This document shows positions 25,774 to 33,484 of a DNA stretch of 64,000 nt, piece after piece. The first letter of the stretch is position 1. The number at the start of each line of letters is the position of its first letter. The notes beneath the pieces were generated by a model. That model saw only the letters and a list, made by a program, of their open reading frames with translations. It was not told the origin of the DNA and made no database searches. Source of the stretch: Thermococcus gammatolerans EJ3 (GTDB lineage Archaea > Methanobacteriota_B > Thermococci > Thermococcales > Thermococcaceae); contig NC_012804.1 of the NCBI RefSeq assembly GCF_000022365.1, positions 496,001 to 560,000 of the forward strand. The letters run 5' to 3'. The translations under genes and the position numbers were made by a program.

Positions 25774-26382
25774 ATGAGGATCGCGATACCGACCAATGGT
25801 GGGGGGCTCGAGGACACGGTTGCGCCAGTCTTTGCCAGGGCCCCGGCCTTCGCGATCATCGACGTTGAAGGAGATGAAGTCAAGAACGTCAGGGTCATTC
25901 AGAACCCAGCGGCAAACGCGGCCGGAGGAGCTGGACCGCTCGCGGTTCAGACCCTAATCAACGAGGGCGTTGAGGCAATAGTGGCCCCGCAGGTCGGACC
26001 GAATGCACTCGGCGCCATTCAGGCTGCTGGAATAAAGCTCTACCAGGTTGCTCCAGGCACTCCAGTTGAGGAGGCCGTTAAGGCCGTGACCAGCGGAAGC
26101 GCCCCGAGCACCACCGCTCCGGCGCCGGCCTATGGGCCGTATCCCGCTGCACCGGCAACTCCAGTAACCCCCGCCGCCCCTGCATATCCAGCAACGCCAG
26201 CATACCCGGCTTACCCCGCCTACGGCTTTGGCCCCGGTTGGGGAAGAGGCTGGGGAAGAGGACGCGGCTGGGGCCGTGGATGGGGCAGAGGTGGAAGAGG
26301 CTGGGGCGCAAGGCTTGGCTACTGCCCCTGGACTGGCCGGCCCAGCAGGAGAACCCTTCGCTGGCTCTACGGCTGGTGGTGA
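25774..26382 (+). CDS. NifX/NifB-like metal-cofactor protein with Pro/Ala linker and WGRG tail
   Basis: A 202-residue protein. Residues 1-110 are a NifX-like domain: MRIAIPTNGGGLEDTVAPVF, FAIIDVEGDEVKNV, GAGPLAVQTLINEGVEAIVA and GPNALGAIQAAGIKLYQV. Then comes a proline/alanine/tyrosine linker (about 115-152) and a tail of repeated GWGRG units (about 155-180), ending in YCPWTGRPSRR and LRWLYGWW. The ATG at 25774 follows GGTGGTTGTG. It is first in a probable operon with two small membrane proteins. The tail is unusual for NifX and may bind RNA, metal or another GRG-tailed protein (inference). Confidence 0.88.
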   Translation: MRIAIPTNGGGLEDTVAPVFARAPAFAIIDVEGDEVKNVRVIQNPAANAAGGAGPLAVQTLINEGVEAIVAPQVGPNALGAIQAAGIKLYQVAPGTPVEEAVKAVTSGSAPSTTAPAPAYGPYPAAPATPVTPAAPAYPATPAYPAYPAYGFGPGWGRGWGRGRGWGRGWGRGGRGWGARLGYCPWTGRPSRRTLRWLYGWW

Positions 26383-26414
26383 TTCCTTCATTTTACCTTT
26401 CTGGAGGGTGAAAG

Positions 26415-26651
26415 ATGCCGAGAGGAATGGGGAGGGGATACGGCAGGCACTTTGGTGGGCCTTACCCCGGCTACCGGTTTTTCCCGTTCCGGGGTCTCTA
26501 CGGGTTGTTAGACCTAATTATCCTCATACTGATGCTTTACATTCTCTTTAAGCTCTTCCTCGTGGCCTCTGGCTACGTCGTGGCCCTCGTAATACTGTGG
26601 CTTATCTGGAGTGCACTGAGACCGGGCAGGGGTTTCTTTGGCCCCTGGTGA
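26415..26651 (+). CDS. Small membrane protein with GMGRG start
   Basis: A 78-residue protein starting MPRGMGRGYGRHFGGPYPGY, then one long hydrophobic region of about 40 residues (two helices), ending SALRPGRGFFGPW. Not a recognised family, but its glycine/arginine-rich start resembles the tails of the NifX-like proteins and the start of the DUF134 protein. The ATG follows GAGGGTGA 32 bases after the NifX-like gene, so it is in the same transcript. Confidence 0.75.
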   Translation: MPRGMGRGYGRHFGGPYPGYRFFPFRGLYGLLDLIILILMLYILFKLFLVASGYVVALVILWLIWSALRPGRGFFGPW

Positions 26652-26715
26652 TCTTTTCTTTGTCCAGGCGAAACATTAAAGTACTATTGAGCAAGGAATA
26701 AGAATTGGTGATCCT

Positions 26716-26904
26716 ATGCGCGGACCGTTTCCCGACCAGATAACTGTTAAGAGGTCCGAAATGCTTGCCGAAGAAAAGCAGAGCAAGTTTTTGCACGAGG
26801 GAGAGGAACTCAGGCAGTATTCAACCCTGGAAACAGTGGTAATCGTTATACTCGGACTGCTCGTCCTCGGGTTCGTGATATTCACTTTGAGAAACTACCT
26901 GTGA
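26716..26904 (+). CDS. Small single-helix membrane protein
   Basis: A 62-residue protein with a soluble charged N-terminal half (QITVKRSEMLAEEKQSKFLH) and one C-terminal membrane helix (about residues 41-58), ending RNYL: a tail-anchored layout. No family recognised. The ATG is four bases after GGTGA. It lies 64 bases after the preceding small membrane protein and probably belongs to the same operon. Confidence 0.65.
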   Translation: MRGPFPDQITVKRSEMLAEEKQSKFLHEGEELRQYSTLETVVIVILGLLVLGFVIFTLRNYL

Positions 26905-26957
26905 GGTTTCTACGCCTTCGTTCGTTCTTGCATGATGAAAAAAGGGGGTGCCGTTCT

Positions 26958-28298
26958 TCACATGCCCCCGCTTACAGCAAGCTCTATTATCTTCCTTATC
27001 TCGACGAGGAACTCCATCGGGATGTCCTTGAGCATCGGTTCGAGGAAGCCCTTGACTATGAGCTGTGTCGCTTTTTCCTCGTCAAGGCCTCTGCTCATCA
27101 GGTAGAACAGCTCTTCCTCGCGTATCTTGCCGATAGCGGCCTCGTGGCTCAGCTCGGCGTCGTCAACCTTGCTGACCAGCCCGGGGTAGGTCTCCATCGT
27201 GGCCTTGTCGCTGAGGAGCAGGGCGTCACAGCTTATGTGACCCTTCGTCTTCGGCGCTTCTGCCCTTATGATTCCGCGGGTTATCACGGTGCTCTCGTCC
27301 ATTATGACGGCCTTGCTCGCGTTTATTCCCCCAGCGCCTTTGCCCTGGAGGTACATCTCACCGCCTAAATCAACAAACCAGTCCTTCTGGCCGAGGAGAA
27401 TGCCGTTCAGCTCAATGTAACCGTTCTCCTCGACCCAGTACTTCGGATTTGCGACGTTGCTCTTCCCTGTTCCGAGGCCGACGGTGGTGTTGATGAAGCG
27501 CGCCCCCTTCCCAACCTTTGCCCTCGTCATGGGCCTCGTGTGGACGTACTCCGGCCAGTTCTGCAGGACGGTCAGCTGGCCCTTCGCCCCCTCGTGGAAG
27601 TACGCCTCGGTCATGTCGAGGTGGAGAGAGTGCTTGACGAGAATTGGAGCGGTACAGCCCTCTATGAGGTGAAACTCCGTGTTCTTCTCGGCGATTATGA
27701 TGATGTGCGGTGCCTGAGCCAATGCACTCTCCTGTATCAGGAAGAACAGGTGGAGCGGGAACGGAACCTTGAGGCCCTCTTTGACGTACAGGAAGATTCC
27801 ACCGTTCCACACAGCCGTATGGTATGCTGTAAGCTTGCTCTCGTCAACGCGGAAGAGCTTGAGGAAGTGCTCCTTGACGAGGTCGGGATACTTTCTCACA
27901 GCCTCCTCAGTTGGGAGGACTATCAGGCCCTTCTTGGCCCACTCCTGGAGGAACTGGTTGTAGATGACTCCGGTGTCGGTCTGAACAGCTAAACCAGCGA
28001 TGTACTTCTGCTCGACCTCGGAAATACCAAGCCTGTCGAGCAAAGCTTTCATCTCCGGCGGCAGGTCGTCGAGGCTCTCGATGTTCTCGGGCAGGCCCTC
28101 AATCTCGGGCTTGGCTATGAACTGGAGGAGCCTCTCCTCGCTTATGACAGGGTCGTTCAGTGGAGCCCTCTCGAACGCTTCTAACGCTTTGTACCTTATC
28201 CTCGTCATCCACTCCGGTTCCCTGTTCCTCCTCGCGAGCTCCTCAATCTGGTTCTCGATTATAGCCTTTGCATCGCTCATGGTTATCGTTTCCGTCAT
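26958..28298 (-). CDS. SufB/SufD-family Fe-S cluster assembly scaffold protein
   Basis: A 446-residue protein of the SufB/SufD family, partner of the SufC ATPase in Fe-S cluster assembly. It has a helical N-terminal region and the C-terminal right-handed beta-helix with family marks such as IIIIAEKNTEFHLIEGCTAP (about residues 199-218), LGQKDWFVDLGGEMYLQGKG (about 301-320), GHISCDALLLSD (about 354-365) and AELSHEAAIGKIREEELFYL (about 382-401). Archaea often carry this minimal SufBC set. The ATG is inside the 3' end of sufC (4-bp overlap) behind GGAGGTGGG. Confidence 0.92.
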   Translation of the reverse strand: MTETITMSDAKAIIENQIEELARRNREPEWMTRIRYKALEAFERAPLNDPVISEERLLQFIAKPEIEGLPENIESLDDLPPEMKALLDRLGISEVEQKYIAGLAVQTDTGVIYNQFLQEWAKKGLIVLPTEEAVRKYPDLVKEHFLKLFRVDESKLTAYHTAVWNGGIFLYVKEGLKVPFPLHLFFLIQESALAQAPHIIIIAEKNTEFHLIEGCTAPILVKHSLHLDMTEAYFHEGAKGQLTVLQNWPEYVHTRPMTRAKVGKGARFINTTVGLGTGKSNVANPKYWVEENGYIELNGILLGQKDWFVDLGGEMYLQGKGAGGINASKAVIMDESTVITRGIIRAEAPKTKGHISCDALLLSDKATMETYPGLVSKVDDAELSHEAAIGKIREEELFYLMSRGLDEEKATQLIVKGFLEPMLKDIPMEFLVEIRKIIELAVSGGM

Positions 28299-29035
28299 GC
28301 TCCCACCTCCTCGAAGACCCCGGCGAAGCCTTCCCTGTCTATCCTGTCGACCAGCTCCCCTCCGCCGGTTCTCACAATCCTGCCGTCCTTCATGACGTGG
28401 ACGGTAATCCTGTCCCTGTCTATGTGCTCGAGAATTCTGCCGTAATGGGTGATGAGGAGTATTGCAGTCCCCTTCCTGTGGAGCTCTTCTATCTTCCTGC
28501 TGATTACGCTGAGCGAGTCCACATCAACACCGCTGTCGGGCTCGTCAAGAATCAGGAGCTTTGGCTCGATGAGAACCGCCTGAAGGAGCTCAAGCCTCTT
28601 CCTCTCGCCGCCGGAGAAGCCAACGTTGACGTAGCGGTGCAGGTCCTCTTCCTTGAACCACAGCTCCTTCGCCTTCTCGACTATCAGGTCGTAGGCCTCC
28701 ACCGGATCGAGGCCTTTCAGCTCGACCAAAACCTGCTGGAGGAACTCGATGATCTTAACGCCCTCCACCTCAGGCGGAACCTGAAAGGCCAGAAGGATTC
28801 CGCGCTTGGCCCTCTCGTCCGGACCGAGCTCGGTGATGTCCTCTCCCTCAAAGAGAATCCTCCCGTTTCTTACCTCGTACTTCGGATGGCCCGCTATGGT
28901 AAGGGCGAGGGTTGATTTCCCGCTCCCGTTGGGCCCCATTACGACGTGGAACTCGCCGGGGTTAATCTCCAGGTCAACGCCCCTGAGTATCTCCTTGTTC
29001 TCAACGTTCACGTGAAGGTTCTCAACTTTGAGCAT
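28295..29035 (-). CDS. sufC: SufC ABC-type ATPase for Fe-S cluster assembly
   Basis: A 246-residue ABC ATPase: MLKVENLHVNVENKEILRGV, Walker A GPNGSGKSTL (about residues 34-43), Q-loop AFQVP (about 85-89), signature FSGGERKRLELLQA (about 142-155), Walker B LLILDEPDSGVD (about 162-173) and the switch histidine in LLITHYGRIL. The PDSGVD and FSGGERKR forms are typical of SufC rather than transporters. The ATG at 29035 follows GGAGGTGA; the longer frame upstream is ignored. A TATA-like GCTTAAAAAAGG is near 29064-29075 on the minus strand. Confidence 0.95.
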   Translation of the reverse strand: MLKVENLHVNVENKEILRGVDLEINPGEFHVVMGPNGSGKSTLALTIAGHPKYEVRNGRILFEGEDITELGPDERAKRGILLAFQVPPEVEGVKIIEFLQQVLVELKGLDPVEAYDLIVEKAKELWFKEEDLHRYVNVGFSGGERKRLELLQAVLIEPKLLILDEPDSGVDVDSLSVISRKIEELHRKGTAILLITHYGRILEHIDRDRITVHVMKDGRIVRTGGGELVDRIDREGFAGVFEEVGA

Positions 29036-29100
29036 TAGCTCACCTCCATGGGTAGCGTTTATGGGACCTTTTTTAAGCATTTTGGAACAGGTTTGGGTAG

Positions 29101-29114
29101 TGAGCATATGCACA
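29101..29114. promoter_or_regulatory. Palindrome copy between sufC and the second NifX-like gene
   Basis: TGAGCATATGCACA matches the perfect palindrome at 25734 at 13 of 14 positions. It ends three bases before the TATA-like CTTTTAACTT (29118-29127) of the plus-strand NifX-like gene, an upstream (activator-type) position. The divergent suf promoter is only about 30 bases away on the other side, so it could also be affected. Confidence 0.65.
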
Positions 29115-29159
29115 AGCCTTTTAACTTAGGCTCTCCTAATTCAAGTGGAGGTGGTGTTG

Positions 29160-29630
29160 ATGAGGATAATAGTCTCAACAGTGAACGGAGGCCTGGACGA
29201 TAGGGTAAACCCGGCCTTTGGTAGGACTCCAACCTTCACGATAGTCGATGTGGAGAACGGGGAGATAGTGAACGTCCAGGTTGTCCCGAATCCAGGCTAC
29301 AGCCAGCCAAGGGGGGCAGGCGTCACGGCGGCCCAGTTCTGCATAGATCAGGGGGCCGACGTCGTTATATCCGGTCAGTTCGGGCCCAACTCGAGCCAAG
29401 TTCTCCAAGCGGCGGGGATACGGATGCACTCAGCACCGCCAACCATGACGGTGAGAGAGGCCGTTGAGGCGCTCCTCCGCGGGGAGCTGGGGCCAGCTGT
29501 CTTCGGCCCGGAAGGTGGCATGGGCGGAGGAAGAGGACGTGGAATGGGAAGAGGAATGGGTAGAGGCATGGGTCGTGGTATGGGTCGCGGAAGAGGGATG
29601 GGAATGGGCGGTGGAAGGGGAGAATGGTGA
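29160..29630 (+). CDS. NifX-like metal-cofactor protein with GMGRG repeat tail
   Basis: A 156-residue protein. Residues 1-115 form a NifX-like domain (MRIIVSTVNGGLDDRVNPAF, FTIVDVENGEIVNVQVVPNP, GADVVISGQFGPNSSQVLQA), paralogous to the gene at 25774. The tail is a run of GMGRG repeats (about 122-153) ending GEW. The ATG at 29160 follows GGAGGTGGTG. A palindrome copy lies above its TATA box. It is followed within 32 bases by a metallo-beta-lactamase-fold gene, so the two probably form an operon. Confidence 0.88.
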   Translation: MRIIVSTVNGGLDDRVNPAFGRTPTFTIVDVENGEIVNVQVVPNPGYSQPRGAGVTAAQFCIDQGADVVISGQFGPNSSQVLQAAGIRMHSAPPTMTVREAVEALLRGELGPAVFGPEGGMGGGRGRGMGRGMGRGMGRGMGRGRGMGMGGGRGEW

Positions 29631-29662
29631 GCTCCCCAGTATTTTCTTTATCGGTGATTGAG

Positions 29663-30475
29663 ATGAAACTCACGATCCTCTTCGAGAACCACGCAGGGTA
29701 TAGAAAGGGTTTGATAGGTTATCACGGCTTTTCTGCCATAGTCGAGCACAATGGGAGCAAAGTTCTTGTTGATACGGGCACGGACGGAAAGGTCCTGCTG
29801 GGGAATATGGCAGAGCTAGGCTTTTCTCCGGAGGAAATCGACGCGGTCTTCCTAACTCACGGCCACTACGACCACACGGGTGGTCTACGGGCATTCCTCG
29901 AAGGCAGGGAGAAGGGCATTGACATCCACGCCCACCCGGGAATCTTCGCGAGGAGGATAGCGCTGAAGCCGTACAGGCGGGAGATAGGGATACCCTTCAA
30001 AAAGGAGGAGCTTGAGGAACTTGGGGCAAAGTTCCACCTCTCCCCGAAACCTGTTGAGTTTTTACCGGGATTTATCAGTTCCGGCGAGATCGAAAGAAAA
30101 ACCTGGGATAGGGCCGTTGGTTACCTCGTTCTGGACGGTAAAGCCGTTCCCGACCCGGTTCTTGATGACACTGCACTCATCGTCGATCTAGGCGATGGCA
30201 TAGCGGTCATCACCGGCTGCGGCCACAGCGGAATAATCAACATAGCAGAGCACGCCGTGAGGCTCACGGGAAAGCCGATAAGGGCCCTCATCGGCGGGTT
30301 CCACCTCAGGGGAGCAGGAAAAGCTCTCCTAAATGATGCGGCCAGGGGGCTGAGTGAACTGGGCGTTGAAAGACTTTACGCCGGCCACTGTACTGGAATA
30401 GAGGAGTTTGCATTCCTCTCGTCAACCCTCGGCAACGTCGAAGGGCTTCACGTTGGCAAGGTCATCGAGCTTTAG
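29663..30475 (+). CDS. Metallo-beta-lactamase-fold hydrolase (MJ0296/DHPS-like)
   Basis: A 270-residue MBL-fold protein. Visible metal ligands are the HGHYDHTGG motif (about residues 67-75), the histidine of ITGCGHSGIINI (about 192) and the GGFHLRG and AGHCTG regions near the end. The layout resembles the archaeal branch annotated as 7,8-dihydropterin-6-methyl-aminobenzene-phosphate synthase-like. Related MBL proteins often sit beside NifX-like genes. The ATG at 29663 is five bases after GGTGA. Its last 14 bp overlap the convergent small gene. Confidence 0.87.
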   Translation: MKLTILFENHAGYRKGLIGYHGFSAIVEHNGSKVLVDTGTDGKVLLGNMAELGFSPEEIDAVFLTHGHYDHTGGLRAFLEGREKGIDIHAHPGIFARRIALKPYRREIGIPFKKEELEELGAKFHLSPKPVEFLPGFISSGEIERKTWDRAVGYLVLDGKAVPDPVLDDTALIVDLGDGIAVITGCGHSGIINIAEHAVRLTGKPIRALIGGFHLRGAGKALLNDAARGLSELGVERLYAGHCTGIEEFAFLSSTLGNVEGLHVGKVIEL

Positions 30476-30743
30476 CGAACCCTTTTTCCTCAAGCTCTTT
30501 GGCTAATAGTGCAACTGTCAAAATACCCTCTAAAATGCTTCCAAAGTTCGGAACCTCCCCGAACTGGGCGAAGAGCGTTCCGTAGCGAGGGTGCCACGCA
30601 TCGACCTGCTTTCTGTCCTTGGCCGTTATGATGTAGACGACCCACTCCTTTTCCTCAAGCCACTCAACGAGCCTCCAGGCGTCGGCCATATCTTTAACCT
30701 CAAGGTCGAACTTCTCGCGAACTTTTTCCACGAGTTCCTCCAT
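30462..30743 (-). CDS. Small hypothetical protein
   Basis: A 93-residue protein, MEELVEKVREKFDLEVKDMA at the start, with a central WVVYIITAKDRKQVDAWHPR and a C-terminal helix. Probably a small alpha/beta soluble protein. No family recognised. The ATG at 30743 is five bases after GGTGG. It stands alone, converging with the MBL-fold gene and followed by the TauE/SafE gene's stop region. Confidence 0.7.
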   Translation of the reverse strand: MEELVEKVREKFDLEVKDMADAWRLVEWLEEKEWVVYIITAKDRKQVDAWHPRYGTLFAQFGEVPNFGSILEGILTVALLAKELEEKGFAKAR

Positions 30744-30784
30744 AGTCTCCACCGATTGAGCTTTGGATGAGAGTTAATAAACCT

Positions 30785-31516
30785 TCACAGGAGCATCCTG
30801 AGCGCGACCAGGATTAGAACTCCCGCAAAGGCCCTCCTGAGGGTTTTGGGGTGAACTCTGTGGGCCGTTAAGGCACCGAGCCTGCCCCCGATTATGAGCC
30901 CCGGGGCGAGGAGGAAGGCCATGTGTAAATCAACCTGTCCGAGGCGGTAGTGCTCAATTGCTCCCGCTAGGGCCGTGAAAAAGAGCGCAAAGCTCGAGGT
31001 TCCAACGGCGTACCTCATAGGTATGCCCACGAAGGTGTGGAAGAGCGGAACGTTGAGAACGCCGCCACTTATGCCCAAAAGCCCGCTCACGAGGCCCGAG
31101 AGGATGCCAACAAGGGGAACGCGGGAGTAGTGAACCGCGCCCTCTTCGTCGTGAGGTCTGCATTTCTTCCTGGCCATTGTGTAGGCGAGGTAAAGGAGAA
31201 GGAACGCGAAGACCAGCCTGAGCCCCCTCTCAGGGAGTCTGGATGAGAGGTAAGCACCAAGAACAGCGAATGGGGCGGAAAAGACCTCCTTCAGGAGAAC
31301 GACGCGGTAAAGGACCGCACCCCTTCGAATGTGGGTCAGCGAGGCGGAGAGCGAGCTGAGGACTATGCATGTTAAACTCGTGCCGATGGCGAGATGTATC
31401 GGCTCGCCGAGGAGAACGAGGGTCGGCACTATCAGGAAGCCACCGCCGACACCGAGGAGACCCGCTATAAATCCAATGCTGAGGCCGACGATGAAGTCGA
31501 GCAGGTACTGGAGCAT
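30785..31516 (-). CDS. TauE/SafE-family permease (paralogue 1)
   Basis: A 243-residue integral membrane protein with eight or so helices and two family repeats: GFIAGLLGVGGGFLIVPTLV (about residues 15-34) and GILSGLVSGLLGISGGVLNVP. Family members export or import sulfite, sulfoacetate or similar anions; the substrate here is not predictable. The ATG at 31516 has no ribosome binding site, but a TATA-like TTTTTAAGAG lies about 25 nt upstream, so the mRNA is probably leaderless. It is a close paralogue of the gene just upstream. Confidence 0.9.
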   Translation of the reverse strand: MLQYLLDFIVGLSIGFIAGLLGVGGGFLIVPTLVLLGEPIHLAIGTSLTCIVLSSLSASLTHIRRGAVLYRVVLLKEVFSAPFAVLGAYLSSRLPERGLRLVFAFLLLYLAYTMARKKCRPHDEEGAVHYSRVPLVGILSGLVSGLLGISGGVLNVPLFHTFVGIPMRYAVGTSSFALFFTALAGAIEHYRLGQVDLHMAFLLAPGLIIGGRLGALTAHRVHPKTLRRAFAGVLILVALRMLL

Positions 31517-31547
31517 GGGAAAAGGTTGAGGGGGTCTCTTAAAAACC

Positions 31548-32312
31548 TCACGGGATTCCAAAGCCGAGGCCCTTCAGAATCATTCTTAGGGCCAGGAGAA
31601 ACATCACAATGGCGAAGGCCTTTTTCAGGGATGAAGCCTTCGTCCTCCTTGCTATCCCCGCCCCGAGCTGGGCCCCGATTATAAGGCCAGGAACGAGGAG
31701 GACGAGCCACTGCGTTTCCACGTTGCCCATCGCGTAGTGCTTGAGCGCTCCTGCTAAAGCAGTGAAAACAATCGCAAAGCTTGATGTGGCAACGGCGTAG
31801 TGTATTGGTAAGCCTAGGTAAGTCAGGAACGGCACGTTGATGATTCCTCCTCCCACGCCGAGCAGACCGCTCGCGATTCCCGCGAAGAAGCCTCCTATGG
31901 GGACGAGCCAGTAGTTCACCCTAACATCCTCAAGCCTGACCTCTTGGGGCTCCGCCGTCTTCTTCCTGTATATTCTTATCGCGACCACGACCAGCGCGAG
32001 GCCGAAGATGACCTTTAGTTGTGAGGCGCTGATGAAGGATGTAAGCCATGCCCCTATGTAAGCGCCTATAACAGCCGTCGAGGCCAGCAGAAGTCCGACC
32101 CTGTAGTGTATCCTCTTCTGTCGTGAATAGGCTATTGTCGAGCTGAGCGAAGTGAAAACCACAGCTGCGCTCGAAGTTCCGACCGCGTGGTGCATCTCGA
32201 CGCCGAGCAGGTTGAGCGTCGGCACTACCAGGAAGCCCCCTCCGAGGCCGAACAGTGCCGCGAGGATTCCGATGAAGACCCCGACCGCGAAGTAGGAGAG
32301 GTACTTCAGCAT
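31548..32312 (-). CDS. TauE/SafE-family permease (paralogue 2)
   Basis: A 254-residue membrane protein with the same two repeats as its neighbour: GILAALFGLGGGFLVVPTLN (about residues 15-34) and GFFAGIASGLLGVGGGIINV (about 145-164). The two adjacent permeases clearly arose by tandem duplication. The ATG at 32312 follows GAGGGATGG and overlaps the stop of the VapC gene (TAATG), so this copy may be read from the VapBC transcript. Confidence 0.9.
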   Translation of the reverse strand: MLKYLSYFAVGVFIGILAALFGLGGGFLVVPTLNLLGVEMHHAVGTSSAAVVFTSLSSTIAYSRQKRIHYRVGLLLASTAVIGAYIGAWLTSFISASQLKVIFGLALVVVAIRIYRKKTAEPQEVRLEDVRVNYWLVPIGGFFAGIASGLLGVGGGIINVPFLTYLGLPIHYAVATSSFAIVFTALAGALKHYAMGNVETQWLVLLVPGLIIGAQLGAGIARRTKASSLKKAFAIVMFLLALRMILKGLGFGIP

Positions 32313-32743
32313 TAACCATCCCTCAAAATGCGTCGTATGGCGTCGCTTATGCTCCATACTTCAATAATACCCGCACGGGAAACCTTCTCAAAGTGCCTGT
32401 CATTGGTAACGAGAATTGCCCCGCTTTTCAGACACATTGCCGCGTGGACGGCATCCGCGAGTTGGGTTTCGGGAAAATACGGGAGAACGCGAAGCACATC
32501 TTCTCTGCTGGGATTCACAATCGTGACCTGTCTGCTGATGACGTCATAGAAGTCCAGCGCGTTGAGCTTTTCGGCGTATTTTCGGTATTCAGCCATCAAG
32601 ACGTCGTTTGCCACCAAAACGTAGCGTTTTCTGGTTAAAAAATGGAGTAAAAGCTCGGTCGTGTCAGTCCAACCCCGTTTAACTGCCGCTATGAAGACAT
32701 TTGTGTCGAGCAGGAATTTATAGTCTGTAGAGTTCCTTCGCAA
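32312..32743 (-). CDS. PIN-domain ribonuclease toxin (VapC-type)
   Basis: A PIN-domain protein of about 143 residues with FLLDTNVFIAAVKRG (first acidic residue), LMAEYRKYAEKL (second), ETQLADAVHAAMCLKSGA (third) and ILVTNDRHFEKV (fourth). The start is uncertain: the TTG at 32743, behind an AGAGGGG sequence, overlaps the end of the antitoxin gene; a TTG at 32774-32776 is an alternative. Toxin RNase paired with the AbrB-type antitoxin just upstream. Confidence 0.88.
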   Translation of the reverse strand: MRRNSTDYKFLLDTNVFIAAVKRGWTDTTELLLHFLTRKRYVLVANDVLMAEYRKYAEKLNALDFYDVISRQVTIVNPSREDVLRVLPYFPETQLADAVHAAMCLKSGAILVTNDRHFEKVSRAGIIEVWSISDAIRRILRDG

Positions 32744-32984
32744 CTCTGTTCCCCTCTTCCTCGGTTTCAGCCTCAAGCTCCTCCAAATTTACTTCTCTTG
32801 AGTTCCTGACGAGCTTTTCGAGCATCTTCTTGACGTTGAAGCGCCTCAGGACTATCGTATCGCCGTCTATCTCGGTGACGAGGAACTCTTCACCGGGCTT
32901 GATGTTGAGCCTCCTCCGAACGTCCTTTGGGATTACGACCCTGCCCTTGGAGTCCACCTTTGTTATTCCCACTTTTCCCACCAT
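32718..32984 (-). CDS. SpoVT/AbrB-type antitoxin (VapB)
   Basis: An 88-residue protein with the swapped-hairpin AbrB start: ITKVDSKGRVVIPKDVRRRL (residues 7-26), NIKPGEEFLVTEIDGDTIVL, then a long acidic helix (VNLEELEAETEEEGNRVAKE) to neutralise the toxin. The ATG at 32984 has a TATA-like CTTTAAAAC about 25 nt upstream and no clear binding site, so it is probably leaderless. It overlaps the PIN toxin gene and autoregulation is usual for the family. Confidence 0.9.
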   Translation of the reverse strand: MVGKVGITKVDSKGRVVIPKDVRRRLNIKPGEEFLVTEIDGDTIVLRRFNVKKMLEKLVRNSREVNLEELEAETEEEGNRVAKELYRL

Positions 32985-33015
32985 TCCTACTCTTGGTCAT
33001 CGGTGTTTTAAAGCC

Positions 33016-33474
33016 TTACCATTCAAAGGCAACGGCCTCCACGAGCTTTACCAGGGCCTCAAGGTCCTCCTCCGTGAAGTCCTTCGGAAGGCCGATTCCC
33101 TCCCCGTCCACGCGCTGGTATTTGATGCCGTTGCGCTCCGCTATCTTAACGACTTTCTCGGGAACATCCCCGATTACCGGTCCCTCTCCAGGCTTTCCTT
33201 CGAAGAGTCGAAGCCTGAGGAGCGTTCCCCCAAAGTCGGGCTCGAAGCCGAAGGCAAAGACGTTCCTCCCAGGGACGTCGTGGTCGGTTAAATCCGCTAT
33301 CGCCTTTACCGCAACTTCCACCAGCGGCCACTCCTCAGGTTTCTCAATGATGAAGGCGAGCCTGTCGGAGAAGTCTCCCTCATCGTCGCCGAACTCAAAG
33401 ATTAACCCCTTATCGGTTTCAGTAATTTCGCCGTACGGTTCGAGAAGGCCCTTCAGCCTTTTCCTCCAATCCAT
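33016..33474 (-). CDS. Conserved-looking acidic protein of unknown function
   Basis: A 152-residue acidic alpha/beta protein starting MDWRKRLKGLLEPYGEITET, with FEFGDDEGDFSDRLAFIIEK, FAFGFEPDFGGTLLRLRLFE and a C-terminal helix TEEDLEALVKLVEAVAFEW. I recognise it only as a Thermococcales-type hypothetical protein. It lies ten bases after the stop of the hydroxyacid dehydrogenase gene on the same strand, so co-transcription is likely. Confidence 0.78.
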   Translation of the reverse strand: MDWRKRLKGLLEPYGEITETDKGLIFEFGDDEGDFSDRLAFIIEKPEEWPLVEVAVKAIADLTDHDVPGRNVFAFGFEPDFGGTLLRLRLFEGKPGEGPVIGDVPEKVVKIAERNGIKYQRVDGEGIGLPKDFTEEDLEALVKLVEAVAFEW

Positions 33475-33484
33475 TTAAACCACC

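Noticed and set aside
27699-27725. ATGATGA followed by CTGA, a C/D box-like pair
   Set aside because: Inside the SufB/D coding region, spacing too short, no C' or D' boxes. No convincing C/D box RNA was found anywhere.
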